Shown: positions 21,567-33,727 of the stretch, piece after piece
How positions within the stretch are numbered: the stretch's first letter is position 1
How the letters are laid out: every line of letters starts with the position of its first letter
NCBI GenBank assembly: GCA_033439255.1
Contig: JAVRDV010000019.1
Coordinates: forward strand, 62,001-126,000
From: Hericium rajendrae
Taxonomy: Eukaryota; Basidiomycota; Agaricomycetes; Russulales; Hericiaceae
Direction of reading: 5' to 3'
DNA length: 64,000 nt
The notes under the pieces: generated by a model
What the model was told of the DNA's origin: nothing
Databases searched by the model: none
Seen by the model: the letters and a program-made list of their open reading frames with translations, nothing else
Made by a program: the position numbers and the translations under genes

Positions 21567-24500
21567 ATGCCGAACTCTAAGCCGATCGAGGTACGTAGTA
21601 TTTAATGATGAACGTGCGGTGTGGCTAAGATATGCAGACTTCGAAGACGGTGAAAAATGTCCCGCCTGCTACGGGTGGGGTGTCTAAAGAGAAAAGGGAT
21701 GACGATAAAGGAGGCAGCGACCAGGTGAGCTTTTGGTCTTCGATGCAAGTGCGACCATTTTTGACTTAGCTGGGACGGACAGGACGAGGAGGATCCGGGG
21801 CCGAAGCTGAAGCCGAAGGCACGTCCGAAGCCGCGTCCGGTGAAAAAGAGGTCAGATGTTGAGAAAGGTGACAGCGACGGGGTGAGCGTTTCGTATTTGA
21901 TGCAATGGAGACCGTCTTGGACTTACATGGGACGGACAGGGCAGGGAGGAGTCGGAGCCGAAGCCGAAGCTGAAGCCGAAGGCACGTCCGAAGCCGCGTC
22001 GGCTCACGAAGGGGCTGGGCCGAGGGCCGAGCGCAGGCGGCGGAACGGCGGGGATGATAGATGAGGAGAACTCGGACAACAGGATTCCAGGGGGGACAGA
22101 TGATGAGGATGTGGAAGTTGTGGAGGAGGCGAAGGGAAGGAAGAAGGTGAGGGAGGAGGCTGCGGAGAGCGATGAGGAGGGAAGTAAGAGAGAGGAGGGA
22201 AGTAAGAGGGAGGAGGGAAGTGACGAGGAGGAGGGAAGCGATGAGGAGAAGGGCGGAGACGATGCGGAGATGGGCGGAGATGATGAGGGGAGCGACGAGG
22301 AGAAAAATGAGGAAGAGGGCAGCGATGAGGCGGAGGCGGAGGGAGACGAGATGGGGGAGGATGGAAGCGATGATGAGGAGGAGGGGGGACAGAAGGTGAG
22401 AGCAGATGTGAAGGGGAAGGGGAAGGCGGAGGCGACGAGTGATGAAGATGAGAAGGTGAAGGTGTACCAGGACAAGAGGGGGAACGTGCGGCTGCCAGTG
22501 GCAGACGGAGTCGAGCTTCAAATGGGTAGGGAGCAGTCGCGGACGATGAACATGGACATGCAGGCGACCAAGGCGCGGCTAGGCTGGGGGTACGTGGTCC
22601 TTGATAACGAGTTGCGCACTGAGCTGGACCAGAATGCGCCGCGGCAATTGCGGTGGGGAGAGTACAACCCCCGGCCGGTGCAGCATACGTATATGATGAG
22701 GCTGGCGACCGAATTCGAGATCAACGGCGTCTTGAATTACCTTAACCCGATGAAGGTGTCGGTGCAGCGGAGCTGGGTGGATGTGACGCAGCTACAACAC
22801 ACGCGGCCGGAGCCTGGAGACAAGACGCTGATGGTTGTGTGGAAGCCTGCAGTGAAGAAGGAGGTGGTGTCTGTGCTAAGCGGGCAACACCGGAAAGAGG
22901 CGTTGGTGGTGAACGCGGCAAAGCTGAAGCCCGTGCTAGAGCGACAGCGGCAGAAGATGGAGTCGGCGCGTGAGAATGAGAGGAAGGGAAAGGAAGGGAA
23001 GAACACGGAACGGTTGAGGAAGGCGAGGGAGGGCACTGAGGAGCACTACAAAGGGGTGGAGATGCAGTACCGTGGGGCGTGCATTTTCATGTGTGAGCTG
23101 TTCGATGCGAGTAAGTCGTGTTCGATTTTCGGGATTGATTGCTGTGGTGTGGTGTCGAATGTGTAGGCTAACATGTACGACTTACAGATGCGGTGAAAGC
23201 GAAGGGGGGCGCGCTGGGGATCCATCTGTTGCAGAACACGTCGTTGCCTGAGCTTGTGGAGCAAGACGACGAGCGGTTTGCGAAGCGGATCAGCGAGATC
23301 CATGGGCGGATGGTCGCGCATGTGGAGGAGAAGGTGAATGAGGCGACGTTGGGCAATGCGGACATCATTCCGTGGCGACCGACCACGGGGGAGATGAAGG
23401 CGGTGGTGACGAGCTACCTGGGAGGGAATGGGAAGAAGGTGCGTATTCCTGAGCAGGTTGTGCTGACGCCGCACGTCCATCGGTTCCTTGTGACGATGCG
23501 GACGTACGGTGAGCATTGGTGGCGGTCTGGGTCTCCGCTACACCAGGTGTCTAGTGTGCAGGAAATGGGATGGGGAGGGCATGGTGCTGTGAGTGCTGAA
23601 CGGGCGGCATTGGGTAGGGTTGAACGAGATGCTGACCTGTTTCTGAGCAGATGCTTTTCTCAATCGCGCTGAATCTGATGGACGTCCTCGACCTTGTGGC
23701 GATGCCCGTTGACGTTCCGCACACAGCGGAGGATGTCTGGGCGAAGGCCAAGTCCTGGGAGAAGGTGAAAGCGAAGCTGAAGGCGACAGACAAGAAGTCG
23801 GATGAGTATCGTGCCGTGAAGAAGAAGTACTCAGCTGTGAGGACGGACTGGTTGGAGATGCAGAAGACGCTCGACGATTGGAACAAGATCATGGCGCAGA
23901 AGATACCGAAGGCGTGGCGAGAGCTGTATGCACTGGAGAAAGGGAAGGTGATGGACAAGATTGACGAGCTGTACAACTCGATGCTTCGGGTCGAGTATGC
24001 GGGGAAGATTGGGATGCGGCCGAGGGAAGATGCGGACTACGACGAGACATGGAGCGAGTATGTGGACGAGCTGATCGAGACGCTGCAGAAAGCCTGGGCA
24101 GAGGAGAAGTATCGTGGTAAGCGACCTGTTGTTGGGTTGACGAAGTCGGAGATGAGAAAAATCCGGTATGACATTGCACCGAAGCTGATGCTGTTCCTGC
24201 ATCCATGGCCTGTGCTGGAGGACGGCGAGAAGCCGTACCCATGGGACAATGACTTTCTTATGCCGATCCCGACGATGACTGTGCTTCGCGACATGCAAAC
24301 CCAGCTGTCGTTTGTGAAGGAGGGTCTGCATGAGGTGAGTGATTGTGTGTTGTCTTTCGCCGTACAGCGCACATGAAGGTGCATGTCTTCGTGCGCTGGG
24401 TGTTGCGGGCGATACAACCCAGCGCACGAGGACGAGCGTCTTCGTGCGCCGGGTGTTTCGGGCGATACAACCTAGCACACGAAGACGCTCATCCTCGTGC

Positions 24501-25748
24501 GCCGGGTGTTTCGGGCGATATAACCCAGCGCACGAAGACGCTCGTCCTCGTGCGCCGGGTGTTGCGGGCGATATAACCTAGCGCACGAGGACGAGCGTCC
24601 TCGTGCGCTGGGTGTTGCGGCAATATAACCCAGCGCACGAAGACGCTCGTCCTCGTGCGCTGGGTGTTGCGGGCGATATAACCCAGCGCACGAAGACGCA
24701 TGTCCTCGTGCGCTGGGTGTTTCGAACGATCATTGTTGTACCATCGTGCATGCTGATGCGTGGATGCATTCAAGGTCTGTCGATGGATCGAACCGGCTGT
24801 GGACATCCATGAAGCGATCTCGAGGACCGGATGGCACGATACCTCTGTCGGAATCACGGAACAGTTCCGCTGGCGCCAGGGACACCTCGCTCCCGGTGCC
24901 ACAATAAGCAAGCACACCAACCATGTAAGCACATTACTATGGACGTACAATACTGTCGATATCAATATATTCATCTTGTCTTCTGCCATAGGTCTTCCAA
25001 TTTCTTTTCTCTCGGCACAATACGGACCTCGTCATCCTCACGTATTTTGTCCTCATCCATCCTTGTCGCTTCGCAGTAGACCGTCCAAAGACGACAGCAG
25101 AATGGGAGGACGCCTTCGACGATCCTGGCAACTTGCCGACCTTCGCACTGACGATGCATGACACGAGCAATCTCGTTCGTTACTTGGATGCCAGGATCAA
25201 CTACATCAGGAAAGTGCACCCGAGCAACGACATGATCAAGGACGGGAACCCAGACAACCCGTGGCGACATGGCGATCCGCTCCTCAATCCTGCCCTCCTC
25301 GATAAGATCAAGATGGAGCAGGCGCGCACGTTCGTCGGGCCCCTCCTTCTGTTTGCATCCTCCTGGGATTGGTGGAACACCAAGAACGTCAAGGTGGACA
25401 TCCGCGAGCGCAAGCTTCTCCCAGCCATCATCGAGACATGTATCGTTCGCGAGACACGACAGGATTACCTGCAGTACGACGTTGTCCAGAAGTTCCGCGG
25501 CCAGCTGCAGAAGGAAATCTGCTCGATCTTGAAGACCGTCGAGGACGGGGCCTCGGGCGAGAAGGTCGTGCTCTGGGAGTGGCGCGACGAGGTCTTTGCC
25601 AACCTGAAGTGCGTGGAACAGCTCGACCTTCCTTTCGGCATGGCCCACTTCCGGAGGTGCATCGTAACTCAGCGCAACGTGGCTCGCGACCGCGTCAAAC
25701 TGAACACCGAAGTCAGCCGCCTCCTTAAGAGTCCTCTGAGTGCCCCTG
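21567..25748 (+). CDS. Large unknown acidic protein, 5' part (gene split by element B)
   Basis: Exons 21567-21590, 21638-21724, 21783-21881, 21940-23110, 23188-23588, 23651-24334, 24775-24924 and 24992-25748 join in frame with GT-AG introns. The protein starts MPNSKPIE, carries two copies of a KPKARPKPR block, then a long Asp/Glu-Gly-Ser tract (about residues 110-240). Next is a globular part with VLSGQHRKEAL, which resembles the GxHR motif of ParB/sulfiredoxin-fold proteins, then a Lys/Glu-rich helical part and a hydrophobic strand VFQFLFSRHNTDLVILTYFV. I do not recognise the family. Intron 6 (440 nt) contains a 53-bp hairpin array. Exon 8 runs into the left end of element B at 25749. Downstream exons continue at 41124. 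Confidence 0.7.
24372..24735. repeat. 53-bp hairpin array inside an intron
   Basis: Seven units with a period of 53 (GCGCACGAGG/GCGCACGAAG starts at 24422, 24475, 24528, 24581, 24634 and 24687). Each is a stem of GCGCACGAAGACG type with spacer TGGGTGTTGCGGGCGATATA. The spacer ends also pair (GCGCTGGGT / ACCCAGCGC), so stems alternate. The array lies wholly between the donor at 24335 and the acceptor near 24774. Confidence 0.85.
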
Positions 25749-27204
25749 TACATCTGAGAAAAGAGAAATTTATATAGCAGCAAGTCCTATTATGGATCCT
25801 ATCAGTGTGCTATAGATGCTATGAGGCAGGACTGTCCAGCTATGGAGAGCTATGAGAGCTATGATAGGCCCCATAGCATGGTATGTCAAGTACATAGTGT
25901 GTCATAGCCTCTATAGTCAGAAGTGTCACATATATTGGGCTATGATACTTACCAAGGGATGCTATGATTACTATGGCTACTACAGACCTTAAGATAAGTC
26001 ACCTAGATAGCTGAGACATTCAAGTCGAAATTTTCTTATATTAAAATGTAGACTACTACAGGCAATGAGGCTACGAAATCCAGCACTAACTAGTAAATAA
26101 AGGTCCCTACAGAATCCCGCATCCCGCATGGCAGCAACATGGTGACAGCACTGTCACACGCAGGCTGCTGAGGAGCGTGAGATGGCGGGCAAGGGCGGCC
26201 CCGCACCGTCTGAGGCATGCGAGGGCAGGTGCACGCTGGCATGCCCATGCCCATGTCGTCTGGGACATGCGCGTTGCCTATCGGCACACGCTGTCGGGCG
26301 TGCGAGGGGTGCGCGCGATGCCGTGGCCTGCGCACGCCCTGTAGGGCTTGCGCACCACCATGTGGGCCGTGCAGCGCCGTGCGCGCGCTCGCAGGCCGTG
26401 CATGATTGCGCGCTGCGTGTACACGCTGGCATGGCCGATTCTTCGTCGTCCGGGGCGTACGCGCGTAGTCGGGGTCTTGCACGGGCTTGCGCCCCGTGTG
26501 TGGCCGTGCATGCACTCGCGTGACATGTACAACCCCACGCGCTCGCGTTGGGGCGCAGTCCGCATGCGTAGCCACGAGCACGTTGTCGACGTCGTGGGTG
26601 TGCTGGTGTGTAGGGCTGATCCGGGGTCATATGCGGACTGTTGAGGGCGCGTGGGGTCGCTATGGGCGCGTGGAGTTGCGGTGGGCGAGTGAGGGATGCC
26701 GACGGGCGGGCCAACGACGTATAGTCGCGCCTCGTTGCCACAGCAACGAGGTGCGACAGCGACGGCAGCGTTGGTGACGTCAGGGAAATGGGCGTGGCGG
26801 GCTCGTGAGTGGAACGTGCACGCAGTCGGGGCCACCGTACGTGGCCATGCGCGTGCTCGCACGGGCATGCATGGCCGTGCACGCACAGCTACATGTCGTG
26901 GCCGCAGGCGCGTCGCCGACGATGCGGAGGTGTTGGTGCGGGGGGGTGGTGAGACGGTGGACTCGCACGGATCTGTTTGAGGGTGCGCAGGGATTGTTGA
27001 GGGCGTGTGGAGTGCAGAGCGCGCGGGAGGCCCGAGGTCGGGCGAATGACGTGTCGTGCCCTGTTGCCGCGGCAACGGGGCACCGACGACGCCGACACGG
27101 ACAGTGTTGTCGAAAGGGCGAGGCCGCAGCGGGCTCGCGGACGTGGGCGTGGGGGTGTCGAAGGCGATGGGGGCGTGGTGCGTGCGGTTGCAAGAACGAA
27201 AGCA

Positions 27205-27235
27205 CGAGTATCGCTCGGTGAACGAGCGATACTCG
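27205..27235. repeat. Hairpin 1 of element B
   Basis: Perfect 13-bp arms CGAGTATCGCTCG with a 5-nt loop. It is followed by TTAGTACAAG and the minus-strand AGGTAAGTA. Confidence 0.85.
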
Positions 27236-27659
27236 CTGTGTTAGTACAAGAAACGAATGAAAGAGACTTTTTTACTTACCTATTAGCCCCTCAAGCCGTC
27301 TATCAAGTCCTTCCGAGTGTTGAAGACGCCGTATGTATGGAGAGAGAGGGAAACGAAGGAGAAGATGAAGGGAGTGCTGCAAAGACACAAGTCACGCGAC
27401 GACTTCAGCCACAGCAGCATTCGACTCTGTTTGGCGGTTTCGACCCTATCAAATAAAATAAAATCGGTTTAATTCGTTAAAAACGTGAGAAGATACAGAT
27501 AGTCGGTGGGAATACAACGAATGAGCTATGTATGTACCTACTATATGATACGCTCGGAGGTGTCAAAATTGACTCAGTAAAATCTAATGGCCAGCCTCTG
27601 GCGGGATGCCCGGCAATGCCCGGCCCGGTCTCGGCAAGATATATTTGACGCTCCGATCG

Positions 27660-27970
27660 CCACGTCTATATAAGGCGTGCGCGACGCGCTTTCTCTCTCT
27701 CTTCCCTACCACTACCATCCCTCGTCTTTCGTCGCTCTCTTTTCTTCTGCCTCAACTCTCTGATATTTGGTATGTTGTTATGATGTTACTATATTGTTTT
27801 ATTATTCATTAACCCGACTGTTCTTTGTAGACTTTTACTTTTTCGCTTTTATTATCTTAAGTAAGTCTTATGTTTCTTTATATTTGTCTATTGTATACTA
27901 ATTTGTTGACTTTGCCTTTAGATTATTTTCGCTTTTTCTTATCTATGAAGTAAGTCTTATCTTATATATT
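27660..27970 (+). promoter_or_regulatory. TATA promoter and intron ladder of element B
   Basis: TATATAAGGCGTGCGCGACG is followed by a CT leader with TACCACTACCATC, then donor-like and acceptor-like motifs separated by micro-exons ACTTTTACTTTTTCGC and ATTATTTTCGCTTTTTC, each followed by GTAAGTCTTAT. The order and spacing match elements A and E. Function is inferred. Confidence 0.5.
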
Positions 27971-28199
27971 TTTTATCTATCTTATCTGATCTTTAAATCT
28001 TATCTTATCTTATCTTTGTATGTTTTGTCATTTCATCTTGAAGTGTTAGTCTCCACAGTATATCATAGATATGTAGTGATGCTTGTAGCCTTTGTAATTT
28101 AATATTGTTTGAAATATAATGCTCTTAAATTTTCGATGTTTTGAATGTTTAGATATAAGAAGATTGAAATTTATAATATATTTTTATATTTTTGTAAAA

Positions 28200-28908
28200 T
28201 TTGAGCATGCTTAAGCAGTATACAAGACAGAGGTGACTTGGTGGAAGAGGGCCAATGCTGTGCATGGCAAAACGATTCCTTTTTTTTAATCATCAATGAA
28301 GGTATATAAATTACTGTCATGTATGGCCATGTACAGGTACACTGACATCTTGCATGCAGGCCCATACCTCATGCCTTATACTTGACATGTAGCATTGTGC
28401 TGGGGCCAGTGCCTCATGCATGCCTGCTACACCTCATGCCAGCCCACTATGCCTCATGTTCACTAGTCACACCCTATGTTGGTCTACCACATCTCGATGT
28501 ACCTTGTGGATGGGCCAGTGACAGCTTAGAGATGACTACAGCTGAATGCATCAGGAAAAAGTGTCTTTTGATTGATAGCTGGAATGACATTATGTTCGGC
28601 TACAGTATCAGTGCCTGTGCTACAAATAGATAGTCAGTTGAGTATGATAGCTGGTGTTGAGATACTGATTGTGACTCAGTTTTACATGTATTAGGGAGCA
28701 ATCTACTGTAGCTTCTGTAGTTGACAGGATTTGTGTATTCCAAAGGTCACTCATATAATATCAAGTTATCAAGTCCAACAGGTCATAATTTCTGCATTGT
28801 GACTCACAATATAGCCAGTCTTCTTGTATTATATTAGTCTAATTTACAAGGGTACAATTAAATCACATCTCCTTCTGCACCTGCAGCATCCAATGCCCAT
28901 GGAAAGTG
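28200..28908. other. Inserted spacer of unknown origin
   Basis: Sequence rich in TGCCTCATG-type words (28380-28480). Similar words occur at 35930-36230, hinting that both come from one dispersed repeat. No gene is seen. Confidence 0.3.
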
Positions 28909-29469
28909 CATCAGGAAGGTTGACAACTTTCTGATTGACCTGACAATTTCTCACCCTACTGACAGCTTCTAATTGACCTGATCCACCTAAAAGCAATCTT
29001 AACAGGCAAATATTTGATCAAACTTTTACATTTAAGTGAAGACATTTATTGTCAGATATATAAGTTTGTAATCTCTAACTAATAGATATAACAAAATCTC
29101 TGATATCTGAAATTTTCTAAATCTAAGAGTGTCTGATCTGAGATTTTTTTTAAATCTGGAGGTCAAATATCTGAAAATTATCTGCAACTGTCTGACACTG
29201 TCTGATCCATCTGACTGATATTTGACCTCCAGATTTAAAATCAGACACTCTCAGATTTTCAAAAATTTCAGATATCAAAGATTTTGATATATCTATTAGT
29301 TAGAGATTAAAAACTTATATATCTGACAATAAATGTCTTTTCTTGAATGTAAAAGTCTGATCAGATATTTGCTTCTCAAGATTGCTTTCAGGTGGATCAG
29401 GTCAATCAGAAGCTGTCAGTAGGGTTAAAAATTGTCAGGTCAATCAGAAAGTTGTCAACCTTCCTGATG
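28909..29469. mobile_element. 561-bp foldback element
   Basis: Nearly the whole segment is one inverted repeat. The left arm from 28909 (CATCAGGAAGGTTGACAAC) mirrors the right arm ending at 29469. Internal blocks CAATCAGAAGCTGTCAG, ATATATCTATTAGTTAG and AATCTGGAGGTCAAATATC pair across a short centre near 29195. Its terminal CATCAGG is the same as in elements A and C. It is non-coding and fits a foldback-type or MITE-like element. Confidence 0.75.
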
Positions 29470-30391
29470 TGTTTTGCCATAGCAAAACAGTTCTCACATG
29501 CCAAATCTACGGGTTCAGTGGTGATGTACACAGTTTGATGAGGGCATACATAGATCGACAGCAACACATACAGGTGAGAGAGGGGGCATACGCAGGTCAA
29601 TGGCACTGCGTGTGGATCGGTGGGGATGCGCACGGGTCGACGATGGTGCACGTGGGTCGATGGGCATGCCTGGGTTGACGGGCATGGCACCAGTTGGCAG
29701 TGATATGGGTGGACCAGCGGGGGTGCCCTCGCTGGTCAACGGTGACATGCACAGGTCAATGGGGGTGAGGATGGGTTGACAGGGACATGCGCCAGTTGAT
29801 GTCGACAGTGTCAATTGGATGCACACTGGTTGGCACATGCATGTGCAAGTCGGCGGGGGTGTGCACAAATCAGTGGGGGCATGCACTGGTTGAGGGTGCT
29901 GTGCGCAGATCAGCGGGGATGCACACTGGTTGGCGGTGGTCCATGCAGGTTGATGGGCATGTGCAGGTCAACAGGTGTGTGTGCCAGTCGACAGCAATAC
30001 AGGCAGATTGGCTGGGGCATGCGCGAGTCGACGGCAATGTGCACCCAGGTCGATGAGGGTAAGGTCAGGTCGGCAGGAGCATGTGTGAGTCAGCGGGAGT
30101 GTGTGCCAGTTGACCACAACACATGTAGGTCGATGGAGGCAAGAACAGGTCAGCGGGGACATGTGCAGGTCAACGGACATGTGTGAGTGTTGATGGCGAT
30201 GTGAGGGGGTCGGCGGGGGTGCACACAGGTTGCAAGGATACGCACAGGTCAGTGGAGGTGTGGGCAGGTCCGTGCAGCAGTCCATGGCCATGCATGCAGG
30301 TTGGCGGCAGCGTGCATGGTGAGTGAAAACGTGCATGGGTCGGCGGTTGCATGCTAGGTCGACGCGGGCACACAGAGGTTGACAGAGGCAC
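29470..30391. mobile_element. Element D, left piece (hairpin 2 and GC minisatellite)
   Basis: A perfect small hairpin (GTTTTGC-CATA-GCAAAAC, 29471-29488) opens a GC-rich minisatellite of words like GGTCGACGGGCATGTGC that is interrupted by element C at 30392 and resumes at 33106-33240. Hairpin 1 of the same copy follows at 33246-33281. It contains no protein gene. Confidence 0.5.
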
Positions 30392-31670
30392 CATCAGGAA
30401 AATGAACAGGTCCTATATAGCTCTATAAGTCCTACATAGATTTGCTAGGGCCATAGCAACATCAAGTTCTACATAGCTCATATAGCTGTAGTGAGATGCT
30501 ATGTAGTGCTATGTAGCTTGGGTGGGTTGCTATGTAGCTCTATGATAGATATGATAGCTTCCTAGTCAGCTATGATATCTATTATAGCAGATCGAGCTAT
30601 ACAATGTATGAAAGATATCTTACTGATATAAGTTATACTCAGTAGACACATTTATAAACTCTATCATAGCTACATTTTTAAACTTCATTATATAGCTTTA
30701 GTAGACTTCATAAAAGTCTACAATATTATGTTCACTTTTATCGCATGAAAATCAGACATTAAACAATATAAGATCATATCAAAAAGATTATATTCAAAAT
30801 CTAACAAATATTTGTAATCTACTACAAATGATGATAGTAAACTATACAACTACACTAAACATACTTATACACATCTAGCAAAGTAATAGTCAGTTATAAT
30901 ATTACAAGGCTGTATATAAATAAGAAGACTTACCAACATCATAAAAAAGCGAAAATCTATATACTGTAAACTGTTAGCAAAGCTAACAAATATAATAAGC
31001 CTACAATAGATGCTCACCAATATGACCAAAAAGCGAAAATTCAGTAGTCTAGTAAGAGAATACAACTCAGTATAAGAACATAAGAGCAATAACAAAAGAA
31101 AGCTTACCATAGGTAGTAGAGTCAAGAGCAAAAGTTAAAAGGTAAGAGCGAAGAGCTCGAAGACGGAGGAGATGGTGGTGGTAAGAGAGAGAGAGACGAC
31201 GCGTGTCGCGCGAGCCTTAAATAAGATTGCCAGCGGAGCCACGGTTATGTCCGGGCCGGGTACTGCCGGGCATGGCAACAGAGGCTAGGCGGGCAGACCT
31301 TATTATATTGTCTGTGCTGCCCGGTAGTTTACAGTACAGTAGCTAGAATTAATACTCATACAATCTCTTCTTCGCATTAATACACAGTTGTTACCTTTTT
31401 CCCGTAAATTATGCGATTTTATTTGATTTGTTGTGCCTTGTCGATCTTAGCTTCGCGTGTTCGGTGGCTGGAGCAGCGAAGTCGCGTCGTTTGTCTTCGA
31501 CACTCTCTCGTCTCTCCTTGCCCACTCCCTCTCCTTTGGTCTCTCCTCCCCAATCTCGTCTTCCGTCGTCTCGTCAACCTGAGAGATTCCAATATCCGGT
31601 GGGAGCTCGAAGGTCCAGGGGCACAGGTAAGTAAAAAAAGTTCTATTTCGTGTATATTGTACTAATCTCG

Positions 31671-31700
31671 AGAGTACCACTCATCGGTGAGTGGTACTCT
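31671..31700. repeat. Hairpin 1 of element C (covariant)
   Basis: Perfect 13-bp arms AGAGTACCACTCA / TGAGTGGTACTCT around a 4-nt loop. Relative to elements A, B and E (GTATCGCTC) two positions differ, and both are compensated on the other arm. Confidence 0.85.
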
Positions 31701-31709
31701 TCGTCTACT

Positions 31710-32730
31710 CTCGTTTCTCACCGACTCGCCCCCTCCCCCCTCCGACGCTTTGCCGCCCTGCTTTCGCGCACCCTCCGCGCCCGTTCGCGTGCCCACCACC
31801 CCATCGACGACGCCCGTAGCCCGCACGTGACCCCATCATCCCATCCACGATGCGGGCAGCTAACTCACAGCACACCCGCAGCCCGTCGACGACACGTGGT
31901 AGCCACGGACGACACACAGCCCGCGAACAACACGGGCACCCGCGGACGACACGGGCAGCCCACGGACGACACCAACTTGTCGACGACGGGCAGCGCAGAC
32001 GACACACAGCTCGCAAACAACACGGGCAGCCCGCGGACGGCACGGGCAGCCTGTCCACGACCCCGGGAGCCCGCAGACGACGTGCGCAGCCCGTCGACAG
32101 CATGGGCAGCCCGTCGACGACGCGGGGAGCCCGTCGACGACGCAGAGAGCCCACAGACGACGCGGGGAGGCCATCGACGGCACCGGCAGCCCGTCGACGA
32201 CGCGAGGAGCCCGTCTACGGCAGCGACAGCCCGTCGATGATGCGGGCAGCCCGCGAGCGATGCCTGCAGCCTGTGCATGGCAGTGACGGCCCGCAAATGA
32301 CGTGCGAAGCCCGCGAACGACATGTGCAGCCCACGAACGACGCTCGCAGCTCGCGAACGACCCCACAGCCCGCAAATGACCCCGCAGCCCGCGCACGACG
32401 TCCCCAGCTCGCGAACAATGCCCCCAGCCTGCGATCGATGCCCGCCGCCCGGCAACGATGCCAGCAGCTCAGCCACGATGCCCGCGCATGGCGCCTGCAG
32501 CCCGCGAGCGACGCCCCCAGCCCGATACGATGCCCACGCACGATGCGTGCAGTCTGCGCACGACGCCTGCAGCCTGGACACCTGCGCATGGCCCCAGTGC
32601 CTCGCACGCAGTCCCCGCACCTCGCGCACGACCTGCGCGCCTCGCGTGTGACCCCAGCACCAGCCGCAACGACCCCACGCCTTGCACACGACGTCGTGCG
32701 TGCCTACGATAGCATGTTTGGTGCCACATG
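31710..32730. repeat. GC-rich minisatellite of element C
   Basis: Short ~18-bp units such as CAGCCCGTCGACGACGCGGG repeat with variation for about 1 kb. Frames are open on both strands because of the composition. Judged non-coding. Confidence 0.7.
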
Positions 32731-33105
32731 AGTGGCGTATCCCATGCCTGTGCCCTGTAGCTAGTATTTCATGTAGCTACATCCACAATTTGAATGAATT
32801 TACCTTGATGATCATGCTTATAGTCCTCCAATCTGAAATATGAAAAATTTGACATTGATGCTTCTAGTGTCTATCTGAGTGGCCATAGGGCATATACCTT
32901 CCATAGCATGCCTATGGGATTATATAGCAACCATAGCTACTCCTCACAACTACATAGTGCTACATACCTTGTACCTACTGCTATGAAGACTATGATAGCC
33001 ATCATAGCTCTATATAGATAAGAAGGGAGCTATGTAGACCATATAGCCCTATCATAGACCACATAACCTAACACTAGACTATGTAGAATTCCCATTTCCC
33101 TGATG

Positions 33106-33330
33106 ACGTGAAGAGTCGGTGGGGACATGCAGAGGTCGGCAGGGGCATGTGCGAGTCAGCGACCATGCATGAAATTGGGGGCATGCAGGTTGGTGTCATG
33201 TCGAGTTGGTTCAGTGGGAGCCTGGGCATGACACAGGGTAAGAATGAGAGTATTGCTCGTATTCGAACGAGCAACACTCTCTATATTAGTGCAAAATAAG
33301 GTCAATAGAATGGTTTTACTCACCTTGTGA
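33106..33330. mobile_element. Element D, right piece (hairpin 1 and donor)
   Basis: Continuation of the D minisatellite, then hairpin 1 (33246-33281; GAGAGTATTGCTCGT with one mismatch), TTAGTGCAAAATAAGG and a minus-strand GGTGAGTA near 33320. This reproduces the order in A, B and E. Confidence 0.5.
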
Positions 33331-33436
33331 CTCTCTATGACTTTTCTCGTAGTGAATTGCTTAAATACCTGAAAGAGATATGTGAACCATCCATCAAATG
33401 AGGGAAACATACCTTGGATGTTTGAAAAATCAGGTG

Positions 33437-33470
33437 TGTGAAGCGTTTGGCTGTAGCCAAATGTTTCTCA
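33437..33470. repeat. Hairpin 2 type stem between D and F
   Basis: Arms TGTGAAGCGTTTGGC and GCCAAATGTTTCTCA pair at 14 of 15 positions (two as G-T), with the loop TGTA flanked by GC on both sides. Confidence 0.6.
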
Positions 33471-33541
33471 TGTGCCCCCTGCAGTGTTTTTGTTGAAGTC
33501 GAGTCGAGAGGCGCATTCGCAGACGCACGGCCCACCACGCA

Positions 33542-33585
33542 CCGATTCATTTGAATGACCATATATGATCATTCAAATGAATCGG
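33542..33585. repeat. 17-bp-arm AT-rich palindrome
   Basis: Perfect arms CCGATTCATTTGAATGA and their complement around a 10-nt AT-rich centre. No similar sequence is noted elsewhere in the window. Confidence 0.7.
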
Positions 33586-33727
33586 GCCATGCGGCTCTGC
33601 ACGCTGGACTTGCACGCAACTTGACTTTGCCATGCCACATCGTCTTCCTTCCACCCCTTTCTCATGGTGGAATTTCTGTTGTGAATATCTCTTAATCTTT
33701 TTTTGATTCTTGTTGGGCTGGAAATAA

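Larger units (their letters stand above)
30392..33105 (-). mobile_element. Element C: TIR element, opposite orientation
   Basis: The ends CATCAGGAAAATGAAC (30392) and, read inwards from 33105, CATCAGGGAAATGGGAATTC are inverted. The right end matches the left end of element A for about 60 bp. In minus orientation it has a TAGC arm, a GC minisatellite (31710-32730), a perfect hairpin at 31671-31700, an AGGTAAGTA donor at 31626 with a TACTAA motif 30 nt on, a TTATTTAAGG box near 31213-31222, an intron ladder with TTTTCGCTTTTT micro-exons (30950-31110) and a TAGC arm (30410-30720). It splits the minisatellite of element D. Confidence 0.72.

Noticed and set aside
21766-22521. 251-residue Leu/Ser-rich minus-strand frame
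   Set aside because: Antisense of the acidic Glu/Asp tract of the unknown gene, whose plus-strand frame fits the splice sites.
31850-32731. 293-residue plus-strand open frame rich in Arg, Ala and Pro
   Set aside because: Translation of ~18-bp repeats in element C. The opposite strand is equally open.
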